From the NCBI GenBank assembly GCA_964454335.1, contig CAYVVT010000015.1, positions 1 to 64,000 of the forward strand: 64,000 nucleotides of DNA, written 5' to 3'. Under the pieces are notes generated by a model, which saw nothing but the letters and a program-made list of their open reading frames with translations, searched no databases and was not told the origin of the DNA. A program made the translations under genes and the position numbers. This DNA is from CAYVVT01 sp964454335 (GTDB lineage: Bacteria > Fidelibacterota > UBA8477 > JABMPR01). Positions 29,116 through 38,469 of this stretch are shown piece after piece; the stretch's first letter is position 1; the number at the start of each line of letters is the position of its first letter.

Positions 29116-29141
29116 AAGAGGGCGGGAGATCCCGCCCTCTT
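29116..29141. terminator. bidirectional hairpin terminator between convergent genes
   Basis: A perfect 11-bp stem, AAGAGGGCGGG and its complement with an AGAT loop, is flanked by A-rich sequence on the left and TTTCATT on the right. It lies between the GH20 gene and the convergent type IX-sorted protein gene and could end transcripts from both sides. Confidence 0.8.
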
Positions 29142-29169
29142 TCATTGCTCCGTGTTAATGGTTCTACGA

Positions 29170-32100
29170 TCACCGCATCAACAGCATCTTCTTGCTGTAT
29201 GATTCAGTGGGTGTCCTCATCCGGTAAACATAAGTGCCGCTGGCAACCTGATCACCGTTCTGATCCATACCGTCCCAGCTGGTTGTGATGTAACCCGCCG
29301 GTAAGGTCTCGCTTACCAGTGTCCGGACCCTTTTACCCAGAACGTTGTAGATCTCCAGGACTACGTGCGAAGTTGCAGGCAGCCCAAAGGTGATCTGAGT
29401 GCTGGGATTGAAGGGATTCGGATAGTTCTGGTCAAGAACGAAGCTGGTGGGAATGCCCCTGGCCTCATCGATACTGACGATGGTGGTACTCACCACATCT
29501 GAAGGATCACTGAGGTTACCATTGGCGTCCACTGCCATCACCATGTAGTAGTAGGTACTGCCTACTTCCACATTGGCATCGGTGAAATGACTTTCCAGCA
29601 GCGGGATCGGTTCCACACCGCCGAAATCAGGAGTCGTGGAAACGAACAGCAGAAAATGCTGGAAATCAGCATCTATGCTGGGTTCCCAGCCCAGAGCCAC
29701 GAAATCCTCACCCGTATCCTGGATCATCAGACCTGCAGGAACACCGGGATGGATATTATCGATGGAGTATCCAGCCATCGGATCGGAATCGATCCAGTTC
29801 CAGGGGCCGTCGTGCCCTGTCACCACCAGGGTTGTCCAGAAGTTGGGGCCGGAATAGGCGCTGGAATCCACCAGGGTTGGTACGGTCAGGTTGTACATGT
29901 CCTGTCCCTGGAAAGCCACATAGGTGACATAATCCCAGAGCTCACCCATCTCCAGCATGGTCATGCGCCAGACGCTCCAGCCTTCATAGGGACCCCACTG
30001 GGTTCCACCGGTCTGGAACTGGGTGCGCACCCAGCGACCCTGATCGTTAGGCTGATCCATGACAAAATTGATCATGGGCGGCCACATTTGCGGCATGGGC
30101 TGCATCGGTACGTCCCAGATCACATGATCGTTCTCGATGACGATAGGACCGTACCAGTATGGTGCATATCCATAGGCATCGACATAGAGGTCATAGGAAC
30201 CATTGAGGAGATTCACATGGTAGTGTCCCTCATGATCGGTCCCACCACCTAAGAAGAAGTCAGGATTGTTCTGGTCCACCAGCATGATACCGGCATTGTC
30301 CACAGGATCACCGTTATCCATGTTATGGACGAAACCGGAAATACTGCCGTCAGCCAGGATCATATTGAAGCTGTAGTTGACGTCATTGTCTTCAACCATG
30401 ATGGGTTCCATATCGAAGTATTCGATATAGTCGGGGTGGTGGGCTCCAACGTAGTAATCGCCGTTGGGAACCCCCACCGAATAGGAACCATCCATCTCGG
30501 TCATGGCATTGAAGGATGGACCCCAGTCATTCCAGAACCAGAGATTCACGCCTTCGATGGCGGCACCCGTTGCTTCGTCCAGAACAGTCCCGTAGATAGA
30601 ACCGTCGATCTGGATCGGGTCAAGCCAGATCTGGATAAACTCATAGTTGCTCCAGACGCTGACATTACCCCACCAGTCGAAGTAACCATCAGCCCAGACA
30701 TGGATTCCATAGTCTCCGTGTGGCAGATCGAAATGGAAATAGCCCTCACCGTCGGTCATCTGGTAGTCGCCCCAGTACTCGTTCCCGATCTCCACATGGG
30801 CATCGGCGATCCCTTCCCGGGGCAGATTGGCCAGGACCTGGCCTTCGAGTACCGCATCCGCGAAGAAGGGGGAGAGATAGATATCGTAGGGCATCATCTC
30901 TTCACCCACCAGGACGGTATCCGGGGGCGGGCCCATCCAGTATTCCCCGCCGGCTGTGACCTCATAGATCCCAGGAGGCAGGTAAAGCTCGTACTCGCCT
31001 GTTTCCGGATCTGGACCTGTAGAATACTCCTCGCGGCCGAATTCCAGGCTTCGGGCTGACATGCCGATGCGGTCCTCCCAGAGCAGGGGTTCTTCGGTTT
31101 CTGCATTGTAGAATGTCCCGAAAAGTCCGCCCGTGACAGTTACCAGATAGATATCTTCGCCTGTGGCGCCGGGCATGACATCGTAATTATCACTGACCTG
31201 AACGATTCCTTCCATATCCTCCAGGTGGACGTGCATGGAATAGTAGGCTTCGATCATCGGTGCATGGACCGGTACTTCGTATGTCCCGTCTACATCGGTC
31301 TGAACGCCATTGAAACCGATATCCTCATCCCAGGCCATGACGAATACACCCGGGAATGGGGTGTCGTCGAGGTAAACAGTTCCCGAGATTGTAGCATTGG
31401 TGGACAACAGCATGAAGTCCACGATGTTGGCTACAAAATCACCGGCTAGGATATACTCACTCCATGGTGGGACCATATAATCCGGCATAATGGATTCAGG
31501 TTCGATCTCCAGCTCATATTCACCGAAGTCGACACCTACCTCGTAATATCCATCGATATCGGTATAAACCGTGAGTTCAAACATCTCACCATCAACATCC
31601 ACACCAACATCTGCAACCGGATTTCCCAGTTCATCGCTTACGGTTCCCGAAATGGTCGTTTCCGGAACACGGTACTGGAAGTCTATGCCCTCTATTGATC
31701 CATCTACGTACACTTCCTGCATACCGATATCAGGTACCAATCCATCAGTCTGACCAAGGTGATCAAATGTGCCGACATGATAGAGGAAGGAATCAGGGAC
31801 CATCAAGAGATAGTCACCGAAGTCGTCTGTGACGTCAATAACGATGGGACCGTCATCCTCCCGAGGTGGATCATCCTCCCCATCCCAGGCATATCCGATC
31901 CACACGATGATCCCGCCCAGGGGATCCCCCGTGTCCAGATCAGTGACGGTTCCGCTGACCGAGTAGGGATAGTCGATCTCTTCGAAAGTGACGCCTACAC
32001 TGGCGAATCCCAACTCAGTGGTAACCATGAACGTAAAATCGTCAGTGACATAATTGAGCCCGTCGGCCATTTCATCGCTATAGGTGAAGCCGAAATATCC

Positions 32101-33114
32101 AATGTCGAAATCCTCGTCGTGGATATCGTTGTCGCAAAACTCGTAGACTTCGAGGAGGACGTCACCTTCATTGGCGATACCGTTGTGATCTGCATCCCAG
32201 AATACCAGGATTTCCCCGCAGCCGCCCAGATCACCCAGGTAAGCCTCAAAATACGGGTTTGATCCGATATCAACCGTATCGGCATCCATGCCGTTCACCG
32301 TCAGTTCCACGACGGGAGGTTCGCCATCGAAGATGGGGGTGCCATTGGTCTGGATCATGTAGTCGAACATGAACCAGTCAGCACCGGTATCGGTCACCTG
32401 CAGTACCACATACATATCGGATGTGCGGGTATGCACCACCCACAGATTCCCCGGAGCGATGGGCTGGCCATTGTTGCCGCCATCCCAGTCCCAGGAGATG
32501 TGCGTCCAGACCTCGTCTGGATCATCCACGCTGGGTACAACGGTGACAGTGTCGAGGGAACCTGCCACTGAATAATAGTACAACATGCTGGGATCATCGA
32601 AGGCGGGGTACTGGGTTCCATCGATCCAGCGGGATTCGCTCCCGAAGTTGATACCCTCGTTCCCGGAGCCCATGACATCCATACCCAGTGTATCGTTGCC
32701 GTTGGTACCCAGGAAGAAGTTGAAATACAGAGAGTCGGGTCTGTTGATGTAGATAACACCAGAGTTGTATACAACATCCCTGAGATCACGATCGGTCTGG
32801 AATATTCCGGACTGCTCCATCGCCCTGAACCGGACATCGTTCCGGTTACCAAATTCCGGGGTAAATTGGTTTTCCCGGGCCTGCTGGGCGTCCAGCCAGC
32901 GCAACTGTGCTGCCTGTTGGGCATCAGGGTCGGATTGGAGTGCATTGGCCCTGGCATGCTCAAGCATGGTCTGTTCATTTTCCGCCGCACGGAACTTCTT
33001 CAGAAGTTCAACATTTGCCGGGATTTCGCTGTCAGCTGCCAAAGCTGTTCCAGCCACCGCGAACATGAAGCTCGCTGCCAGCAGGAACACAAAAGTTCGC
33101 TTAAGGCAAAGCAT
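29170..33114 (-). CDS. large secreted multi-domain protein with type IX sorting tail
   Basis: A 1314-residue secreted protein. ATG 33114 was chosen because GAGGAGG lies just upstream and a signal peptide ending in AGTALAA follows. Residues to about 370 form an unassigned beta-rich head. Seven carboxypeptidase-regulatory-like or Cna-B-like beta-sandwich repeats follow, starting near residues 385, 485, 573, 663, 753, 835 and 923, each opening like SGTV or GTV. A fibronectin type III domain (about 1125-1215) and a C-terminal sorting domain (DQNYPNPFNPST, ending KKMLLMR) complete it. It has no obvious enzyme domain, so it is probably a surface structural or adhesion protein exported by a type IX-like system. 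No such secretion genes are in this window. Confidence 0.88.
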   Translation of the reverse strand: MLCLKRTFVFLLAASFMFAVAGTALAADSEIPANVELLKKFRAAENEQTMLEHARANALQSDPDAQQAAQLRWLDAQQARENQFTPEFGNRNDVRFRAMEQSGIFQTDRDLRDVVYNSGVIYINRPDSLYFNFFLGTNGNDTLGMDVMGSGNEGINFGSESRWIDGTQYPAFDDPSMLYYYSVAGSLDTVTVVPSVDDPDEVWTHISWDWDGGNNGQPIAPGNLWVVHTRTSDMYVVLQVTDTGADWFMFDYMIQTNGTPIFDGEPPVVELTVNGMDADTVDIGSNPYFEAYLGDLGGCGEILVFWDADHNGIANEGDVLLEVYEFCDNDIHDEDFDIGYFGFTYSDEMADGLNYVTDDFTFMVTTELGFASVGVTFEEIDYPYSVSGTVTDLDTGDPLGGIIVWIGYAWDGEDDPPREDDGPIVIDVTDDFGDYLLMVPDSFLYHVGTFDHLGQTDGLVPDIGMQEVYVDGSIEGIDFQYRVPETTISGTVSDELGNPVADVGVDVDGEMFELTVYTDIDGYYEVGVDFGEYELEIEPESIMPDYMVPPWSEYILAGDFVANIVDFMLLSTNATISGTVYLDDTPFPGVFVMAWDEDIGFNGVQTDVDGTYEVPVHAPMIEAYYSMHVHLEDMEGIVQVSDNYDVMPGATGEDIYLVTVTGGLFGTFYNAETEEPLLWEDRIGMSARSLEFGREEYSTGPDPETGEYELYLPPGIYEVTAGGEYWMGPPPDTVLVGEEMMPYDIYLSPFFADAVLEGQVLANLPREGIADAHVEIGNEYWGDYQMTDGEGYFHFDLPHGDYGIHVWADGYFDWWGNVSVWSNYEFIQIWLDPIQIDGSIYGTVLDEATGAAIEGVNLWFWNDWGPSFNAMTEMDGSYSVGVPNGDYYVGAHHPDYIEYFDMEPIMVEDNDVNYSFNMILADGSISGFVHNMDNGDPVDNAGIMLVDQNNPDFFLGGGTDHEGHYHVNLLNGSYDLYVDAYGYAPYWYGPIVIENDHVIWDVPMQPMPQMWPPMINFVMDQPNDQGRWVRTQFQTGGTQWGPYEGWSVWRMTMLEMGELWDYVTYVAFQGQDMYNLTVPTLVDSSAYSGPNFWTTLVVTGHDGPWNWIDSDPMAGYSIDNIHPGVPAGLMIQDTGEDFVALGWEPSIDADFQHFLLFVSTTPDFGGVEPIPLLESHFTDANVEVGSTYYYMVMAVDANGNLSDPSDVVSTTIVSIDEARGIPTSFVLDQNYPNPFNPSTQITFGLPATSHVVLEIYNVLGKRVRTLVSETLPAGYITTSWDGMDQNGDQVASGTYVYRMRTPTESYSKKMLLMR

Positions 33115-33330
33115 AGGTCCTCCTCTGTTAAACTCAATACTGATTAGGGAAATTAGGGTTTTAAACCCTGACACTTGTGATTTGGCACACATACGGGTCT
33201 GCACGTCACCCCCGCGATTGATATAGGTCAAATATAAGTTCAGGAATCCCGGGACGCTTGATATTCCCGACATTGGATCCAGGCTTGCCAGATCACCGGA
33301 TCTTTGGCCTGGGCTCAGCTTGGTGGGTGC

Positions 33331-34899
33331 TCAGTCCTTCAGCAGGGGAGGTGTATCTGGTAATTCGGTGAGTGAGCGGGTTTTCTCGATGATCACCGAG
33401 TAGCTCAAGTCCAGAATCTTGGCCAAGCGCTGTTTACTGTAACCGTAATGGTGATACAGGAACTTAAAGGCATCGCCCTCGAATTGGCGGTTGATCTCGA
33501 TCCAGTTCTTCTCGGCATGCATCTGGATATAGCGCTGCAGAGGTTCTATGAACTGATCACTGGGCAGTTGCTCCTCACCGCTCTCAGATCTCATGAACTG
33601 GATCCCGCGGCTTTCCAGGCGGTTGCGCAGAGAATAGAATGTCGTAGGAGGCATATCCAGTGCCTTGAGGATCTTGCCGGTCTTCCCACTATGGATCTGG
33701 TGGTAAACGATGAGGTTGTAGTGAAAGAGATCCTTGATCTCTTGCCAGCTGTGGCCCAGAGTAAAGTCGAAGAAGGGATCATAAGAATCATCAGTGATTG
33801 TACTGGGAGCATGATCATACAAAAATTGCACATAGCGCTTGATGACCTTCAGCCGAAATTTGTCAAGATTCATTCCATATTGCAGATGTAGCAGCGATTG
33901 ATCATAGCCCAGTTGCAAGTAATGAGATGCCATTTTGAGATCCTTGAAATGATTCTCATATACTTCACTGAGGTAGTCAGTGTGTGCAGCGATCCTGGAT
34001 ATGACATTGTGCTTAATGCACATTTCAAGTGAAGTCTCTACGATTTCAACTGCTTCATCGATTCGATCCTGCTTTGCAAGACAAATAGCCAGATTCTCGT
34101 AAGCCACCGCGAGGATGTACTTACTGTGCGTCCGATTTATAATGTTACGCGAAAGTGATTCACAATCCTTCAAGTCTCCACTTACTAAAGTTGCATAAGC
34201 CAATGAGTTGGCAGTTAAGTCTTCAATATATTGTAGATTCCACCTATGAGCAGTTTGAATGATATGCTTGAAAAGAGAAATAGACTCATCTACTTCCTTA
34301 TTTTTCCTTTTGTAATTCGCTATTTCTCGAAGTGCGAAGAGTCTGCTGATCGTCATGTTATATCTAGCGAATCTATCAGCATATTTCTCAAGTGGTGAAA
34401 TATCATGTAATTTTTGCTGCCGTTGCATGTTTGCTATCATCCCAAAATCAACCTGAATTAGCAAGTTAGGTGATGTAGTGAGTTGTTTCGCTTGAAGTAG
34501 TTGTTTGTTTGACTGATTAACATCACCTGATTTTGTTAACAGCACAGCGTTTTCATAACATCCGTAGGCGGAAAACTCTGAAATAAGCTTCCTCTCAACC
34601 TCATTTGTTGTGTTCATTGAGAGAAGTATGATTCTGGATTCATCGAGGAATTGTTTTGCCGCTAATAAGTTACCTTCTAAGGAGTGAGCTTTTGCCTTGC
34701 CAATCTTGAGAAGTGCGTCGAACGGAGAATTTTTCTCGACATCAGGCTCTGAATACAATAAATCCTTCATTGCATTGAAGTCTTTAAAGCCATACTGACT
34801 GAGAATTTCCCAGAACTCATGTTTGTGGATTTGAATTAAGCCCTTTGGAAGATCACGGGCCAAATTTTTGGGAAGCGAAGTAGGTGATCTCAAATCCAT
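33331..34899 (-). CDS. TPR-like regulator with two Fis-like HTH modules (paralogue A)
   Basis: A 522-residue cytoplasmic protein. Residues about 55-350 form TPR-like helical repeats (for example KAKAHSLEGNLLAAKQFLDES and AVAYENLAICLAKQDRIDEAVEI). Two modules resembling Fis DNA-binding domains follow. The first, about 385-440, includes FHYNLIVYHQIHSG and LDMPPTTFYSLRNRLE. The second, about 465-510, includes FEGDAFKFLYHHYGY and QRLAKILDLSYSVIIEKT. The same layout recurs in the gene at 36121..37695. I recognise no named family. The middle of the gene is visibly more AT-rich than its neighbours, which may reflect relaxed selection or transfer. It is transcribed away from the lipoprotein gene and is separated from the SNase-like gene by 81 nt. 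Confidence 0.75.
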   Translation of the reverse strand: MDLRSPTSLPKNLARDLPKGLIQIHKHEFWEILSQYGFKDFNAMKDLLYSEPDVEKNSPFDALLKIGKAKAHSLEGNLLAAKQFLDESRIILLSMNTTNEVERKLISEFSAYGCYENAVLLTKSGDVNQSNKQLLQAKQLTTSPNLLIQVDFGMIANMQRQQKLHDISPLEKYADRFARYNMTISRLFALREIANYKRKNKEVDESISLFKHIIQTAHRWNLQYIEDLTANSLAYATLVSGDLKDCESLSRNIINRTHSKYILAVAYENLAICLAKQDRIDEAVEIVETSLEMCIKHNVISRIAAHTDYLSEVYENHFKDLKMASHYLQLGYDQSLLHLQYGMNLDKFRLKVIKRYVQFLYDHAPSTITDDSYDPFFDFTLGHSWQEIKDLFHYNLIVYHQIHSGKTGKILKALDMPPTTFYSLRNRLESRGIQFMRSESGEEQLPSDQFIEPLQRYIQMHAEKNWIEINRQFEGDAFKFLYHHYGYSKQRLAKILDLSYSVIIEKTRSLTELPDTPPLLKD

Positions 34900-34980
34900 A
34901 CCTGAAAAGGTATGCTACGTTTTTCTAAATATAAAGTTCTAATAAAAGCGGGTGGTGTTATGGAGTAATTCGATTATTGA

Positions 34981-35301
34981 CTATTTGTCAATTTTAATAT
35001 GGAGAGGTGAGGAGAGAAATTTTGGAGAAATTGAGGCAACTAGATGATCGTCTTTATCTCGGTGTAGTACGTCGCATTCAATCTTACGGCCAGTAATTTT
35101 CTTCTCCAGATCGAGCTTAGCCAGGATTCCTGTGAGTGTAGAGGGACTGGGATTGTTGCGATCGGCAATTTTGATCCGCTCGACAGGAGCGTGAGATCGG
35201 TTCAGGTCATTGACTTTCATCTCGAATGTGTTGCCATCGAGGACATTCGTCACCAGTCCTGTGATCTTGTGGCCAGAACCTGTAAGTGGATTTTCACTCA
35301 T
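34981..35301 (-). CDS. SNase-like OB-fold small protein
   Basis: A 106-residue protein whose pattern follows a staphylococcal-nuclease-type OB fold. GLVTNVLDGNTFEMKV matches the first strands (GxVxxVxDGDTxxV), VERIKIADRNNPSPSTL matches the VRLxGIDAPE segment, and ECDVLHRDKDDHLVASI matches the DxxGRxxA segment. The Asp of DGDT is replaced (DGNT), and the catalytic Arg and Glu positions are not clearly kept, so nuclease activity is doubtful. There is no signal peptide. It lies 81 nt upstream of the TPR regulator on the same strand and may form an operon with it. The assignment rests on pattern only. Confidence 0.6.
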   Translation of the reverse strand: MSENPLTGSGHKITGLVTNVLDGNTFEMKVNDLNRSHAPVERIKIADRNNPSPSTLTGILAKLDLEKKITGRKIECDVLHRDKDDHLVASISPKFLSSPLHIKIDK

Positions 35302-35480
35302 GGATACTGTTTCATCCTTGCCTTCCAGGGGCCTGGTCTCCGCAGTGGCGATCTATCGTCAAGAAAATAACCAAAGCCCGGTGTTACCCTGTGAGTGCCT
35401 ATGGGGGGCTCTCATCTTCGTGGAAAATGTAGGACACCAGGGCAAGAGAAGCAATACAAAACTTACATTATTATTTATAT

Positions 35481-35509
35481 ATGATAAAATATTTTGAATA
35501 TTCTATCAT
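35481..35509. promoter_or_regulatory. 13-bp inverted repeat, candidate operator
   Basis: ATGATAAAATATT and AATATTCTATCAT are inverted copies with one mismatch, spaced by TTG. The palindrome sits in a very AT-rich stretch 57 bases before the lipoprotein start at 35566 and between two genes for DNA-binding proteins. TATGAT at 35480-35485 overlaps it and could be a -10 element, though no matching -35 is seen. A regulator such as one of the flanking paralogues may bind here; that is inference. Confidence 0.5.
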
Positions 35510-35565
35510 CAACTCTATATTCAGCCCGGTACAGGTACAGGAAAAAAGGAAAGCTTGGAGGTATC

Positions 35566-36099
35566 ATGAAAATCAGAACTGCTCTGATCCTCATCTGTGT
35601 CGTTGCACTGTTCACAGCCTGTGAGCAGACGGCCGATCCCAATACAGATGTATTGATCTATCGCGGTGTGATTGTGTCTGAAGGGACACCGGACTGGGCG
35701 ATGGACCACAACACCCTGGCCAGGGTTGATGAGGGAGGCGTCCAGGTCAGTGGTGACATTCCCGAGAATACAGTCTATGGTGCTGAGGGTGAATCCGAGG
35801 TGTACGCCGCCGATGGTGGGGAGGTTCTCACCGAAGGCAAATGGCTGGACAATCCGGATGGATACGCCTACACTGCAGAGATTCTTAAAAAGACGGTCGT
35901 TACCTTTGAACAGGCTGCGACAGTCCTGATTGAAAATCCCCTACAAACCAAATTCCTGGATGAGAACGATAATTGGATCATCGTCACCGGGACAGGGACT
36001 TTTCAAACCTCAAAAATTGTGACTGGCCCTCTCGGGTCATGCACAATCAGTTCCAATGTTCGCTTCTCAATTGGGGGGGATGGAGGTGAGTGGGGCTGA
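35566..36099 (+). CDS. small lipoprotein of unknown function
   Basis: A 177-residue predicted lipoprotein. ATG 35566 was chosen because TTGGAGG lies upstream and the signal peptide (MKIRTALILICVVALFTAC) begins there with a good lipobox. The mature part is acidic and beta-rich, with no recognised domain, and ends in SIGGDGGEWG. Two cysteines, the lipobox residue and one near the C-terminus (GSCTIS), are present. It lies between the divergent regulators and 21 nt upstream of the second one (36121), so those two are probably co-transcribed from the palindrome-bearing promoter region. A signalling partner role for the regulator is possible. Confidence 0.75.
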   Translation: MKIRTALILICVVALFTACEQTADPNTDVLIYRGVIVSEGTPDWAMDHNTLARVDEGGVQVSGDIPENTVYGAEGESEVYAADGGEVLTEGKWLDNPDGYAYTAEILKKTVVTFEQAATVLIENPLQTKFLDENDNWIIVTGTGTFQTSKIVTGPLGSCTISSNVRFSIGGDGGEWG

Positions 36100-36120
36100 T
36101 CCCAACCAATTGGTACTTGA

Positions 36121-37695
36121 GTGAAGAAGAAAGAGGTCAAAATTAATAAACCATCCAGCATCGTGCGTCAGCACGCTGATGACTGGTTCACTTTCCTGAG
36201 TCAGAACGCGTTCAGGGATATTGGCCGGATCCAGGAGATCTATGCCATCCAGGATCCTCACCAGATCGAGAATCAGGGTCTGCGATCACTGGTGCTGGCG
36301 GGACACGGCAAGGCCTACTCGCTGGAAGGTAATCTTGTGGCGGCCAAGACACTGCTGGACGACGCTCTCGAACAGGCGGAGGAATTTGGGGACCTGGATT
36401 CACCCAGCAATCCCGATGAGATCCTGGCCTATGTGAATTATGAAACGGGCCTGTTCTGGTTGAAGGTCAAAGAACAGCGTGAAGCAGTCAAACAATTCCG
36501 TCGCGCTGGACGGCTGGCCAGCAGTGAGAATCTGTCACGGCATGTGGCCTTTCAGCGCATCATGCTCCAGGGCCGCCAGAACAGAAAACCCGATTTTCCA
36601 CGTATCCAGAGCTTCCTGGAAGAATTCCAATCCCTGAAACACTGGATCATGTATGTCATCGGTATGCGGCACACGGCGGTTCTGTATCGTTTGATGCATG
36701 AGTATTCCATGGCGGAGGAGATCTACCAGAAAGCCATGACGGTTGCTGTTGACCAGGATTATACTTTTTTGCTGGAACAATTACGTAATTCACTTGCGTA
36801 TCTCTACCTGGTGAGTGAACGCGAAGATGAGGCTGAAAACATCTTCCGGACACTCGCACCACAAACACAAAGCAATTTTTTAAGGTCAGTGGTTCTCGAG
36901 AACATGGCGCTGCTCCATCATGGCCGGATGGATTTCCACCTCGCGGTTGATTTCTGCCGGCGTGCTCTGGAGAACAGCCAGAACTATAGCGTTCTCGCAC
37001 AAGTTCCGGATGAGTGTCTCTTTCTGGGAGACATTCATCTGGAGCAGATGGAAGATGCCGACACCGCTGAATACTATTATCACCTGGGTTATCAATCGTC
37101 ACTTGATCTGGCCCAGCAAGGCTTCCCACTGAAGGGTGTCCGACTTGAGGCTGTGGAGAAATACTCTCAGTTTCTCCAAGGACAAAGGAGCATACCGAAA
37201 ACTCCCAAAGCACAACAACCCTTCAGTGACCTTTCAGGTAAACCGTGGCGGGAGATCGTTAACCTCTTCCAGTATAACTTCCTTGTTTATCATCAGCTTA
37301 ACGCCGGTGATCGGAAAGAGCTCCTGGAGCACTTGGGGATGAAGTATACGACCTACTACGCTCAGCGTAATAGACTGGAAGAACTCGGTTTTCGATTCCC
37401 GCAGCGGTCTGCTGAACAACAGGTACCCCTGGATAACCGCCAGTTCCTCCCCAATCTCCAGAACTATATACAGGGACTGACACAGAAGGACTGGAAGAAC
37501 GCGAATCAGCATTTCGAAGAAGAGATCATGCGTTTTCTGTTCCAGCGTTTTGGTTACCAGAAGAGTCGCCTGGCCAGGGAGTTGGAAGTCAGTTATCCCA
37601 CCATCCTGGCGAAAACGAAATCATTTACCAGTGTAGCTGACGAAGCGTCGCTTTCCGAAGGAAGATCGAAGCATCAGATAACGGATGGCGAATAG
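36121..37695 (+). CDS. TPR-like regulator with two Fis-like HTH modules (paralogue B)
   Basis: A 524-residue paralogue of the protein at 33331..34899, aligned over its length. Shared segments include GKAYSLEGNLVAAKTLLDDA in the TPR-like part. The first Fis-like module (about 380-435) contains FQYNFLVYHQLNAG and LGMKYTTYYAQRNRLEELG. The second (about 460-505) contains FEEEIMRFLFQRFGYQ and SRLARELEVSYPTILAKT. The GTG start at 36121 directly follows the lipoprotein gene. A hairpin terminator follows the gene, then the pilus locus on the same strand. The tandem Fis-like pair suggests a DNA-bending or activator role. The target genes are unknown; the lipoprotein and pilus genes are the nearest candidates. 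Confidence 0.78.
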   Translation: MKKKEVKINKPSSIVRQHADDWFTFLSQNAFRDIGRIQEIYAIQDPHQIENQGLRSLVLAGHGKAYSLEGNLVAAKTLLDDALEQAEEFGDLDSPSNPDEILAYVNYETGLFWLKVKEQREAVKQFRRAGRLASSENLSRHVAFQRIMLQGRQNRKPDFPRIQSFLEEFQSLKHWIMYVIGMRHTAVLYRLMHEYSMAEEIYQKAMTVAVDQDYTFLLEQLRNSLAYLYLVSEREDEAENIFRTLAPQTQSNFLRSVVLENMALLHHGRMDFHLAVDFCRRALENSQNYSVLAQVPDECLFLGDIHLEQMEDADTAEYYYHLGYQSSLDLAQQGFPLKGVRLEAVEKYSQFLQGQRSIPKTPKAQQPFSDLSGKPWREIVNLFQYNFLVYHQLNAGDRKELLEHLGMKYTTYYAQRNRLEELGFRFPQRSAEQQVPLDNRQFLPNLQNYIQGLTQKDWKNANQHFEEEIMRFLFQRFGYQKSRLARELEVSYPTILAKTKSFTSVADEASLSEGRSKHQITDGE

Positions 37696-37738
37696 AACGC
37701 AGTATCAAGCTTTCCTGTACCCCAAGCTACACCTCCTG

Positions 37739-37761
37739 AAGCCCCGCTCTCCGCGGGGCTT
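37739..37761 (+). terminator. hairpin terminator after the regulator gene
   Basis: AAGCCCCGC and GCGGGGCTT form a perfect 9-bp stem with a TCTCC loop, 44 bases after the regulator stop. The following tract is only weakly T-rich. Confidence 0.65.
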
Positions 37762-38049
37762 ACCTGTTTACGCCCTCTTGCATTACTTTGTCTGATCTGT
37801 TGTAGGTCGTTATAAACCAGTGATTTTTACTCGTCATTTACTAGCATTGATCAGAAATGCCGTTTATCTTAATTTTCATGTGTCCGATGCTGGATCATGC
37901 ACGTGTCACAAAATACGTTTCGATGGTGTTTAACCTGTGGAGTGTAATGGAAGACACCCGTCAACAGAATGAGCACATTTCACGTTTACGTGCAGGTTCC
38001 AGCTTCTTCATTGCGGGAATAAGAGAAAGGTGGAATTACCACGAGCAGT
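37762..38049. other. non-coding region before the pilus locus
   Basis: No convincing gene is seen. The region is AT-rich in its first half and should contain the promoter of the pilus operon. A small inverted repeat, CACGT-TT-ACGTG, lies at 37981-37992. No sigma-54 type -24/-12 pair was found here. A short open frame crossing into the ATPase gene looks accidental. Confidence 0.5.
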
Positions 38050-38469
38050 ATGCGCTATTATGAGTTGATCGGCCTGCTGAAGGAGCCGTTCGCAATGACG
38101 CCCGATCCGGAGTTCTTCTTCGAATCGAAAGCTCATGGTGAGATACTGAACCGTCTTGAGATCACCCTGCGTTTGAACCGTGGCCTGTCAGTCATCATGG
38201 GTGGTATCGGCACAGGCAAGACAACCCTGTCGCGTCTACTTCTGAGCCGCTTTGTGGACTTCGGCAAGAACTTCCAATTCTACCTCATCATGGATCCCAC
38301 CTGGGAGAATACCAGGGAATTCCTGGTATATCTGAAACGTCTGTTCGGCTTACGGGGCAGCAGCCTCTACCAATCTGAGATGCTGAACCAGCTTGAGAAT
38401 TTCCTAATCGATTCAGCCGTAAAGCAGAACAAGCAGATCGTCCTCATCATCGATGAAGGACAGAAAATG
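38050..38469 (+). pseudogene. ExeA/GspA-like AAA ATPase, cut after Walker B
   Basis: Residues 1-140 match the start of ExeA-like AAA ATPases: the YYELIGLLKEPFAMTPDPEFFF opening, Walker A GGIGTGKTTL (residues 51-60) and Walker B VLIIDEGQK (131-139). The usual continuation, a second half of the AAA fold and its C-terminal region, is missing. The frame instead runs on to 38883 as Lys/Arg/Leu-rich sequence, which is a wrong-frame reading of the acidic repeat linker of the next gene. In the other frame that linker is open from 38457, just after a TGA at 38454-38456. One extra A in the AAAA run at 38464-38467 would join the two frames. A deletion, frameshift or assembly error has occurred here. Confidence 0.7.

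Noticed and set aside
30325..31059. Plus-strand open frame opposite the large secreted protein
   Set aside because: It mirrors the repeat region of a well-supported gene and shows no protein features.
33331..37695. Toxin-antitoxin or defence island
   Set aside because: The SNase-like protein seems to lack catalytic residues and no effector or nuclease with intact motifs is present.
37857..38063. Short open frame before the ExeA-like ATPase
   Set aside because: It overlaps the ATPase start, lacks a ribosome-binding site and has an unusual composition.
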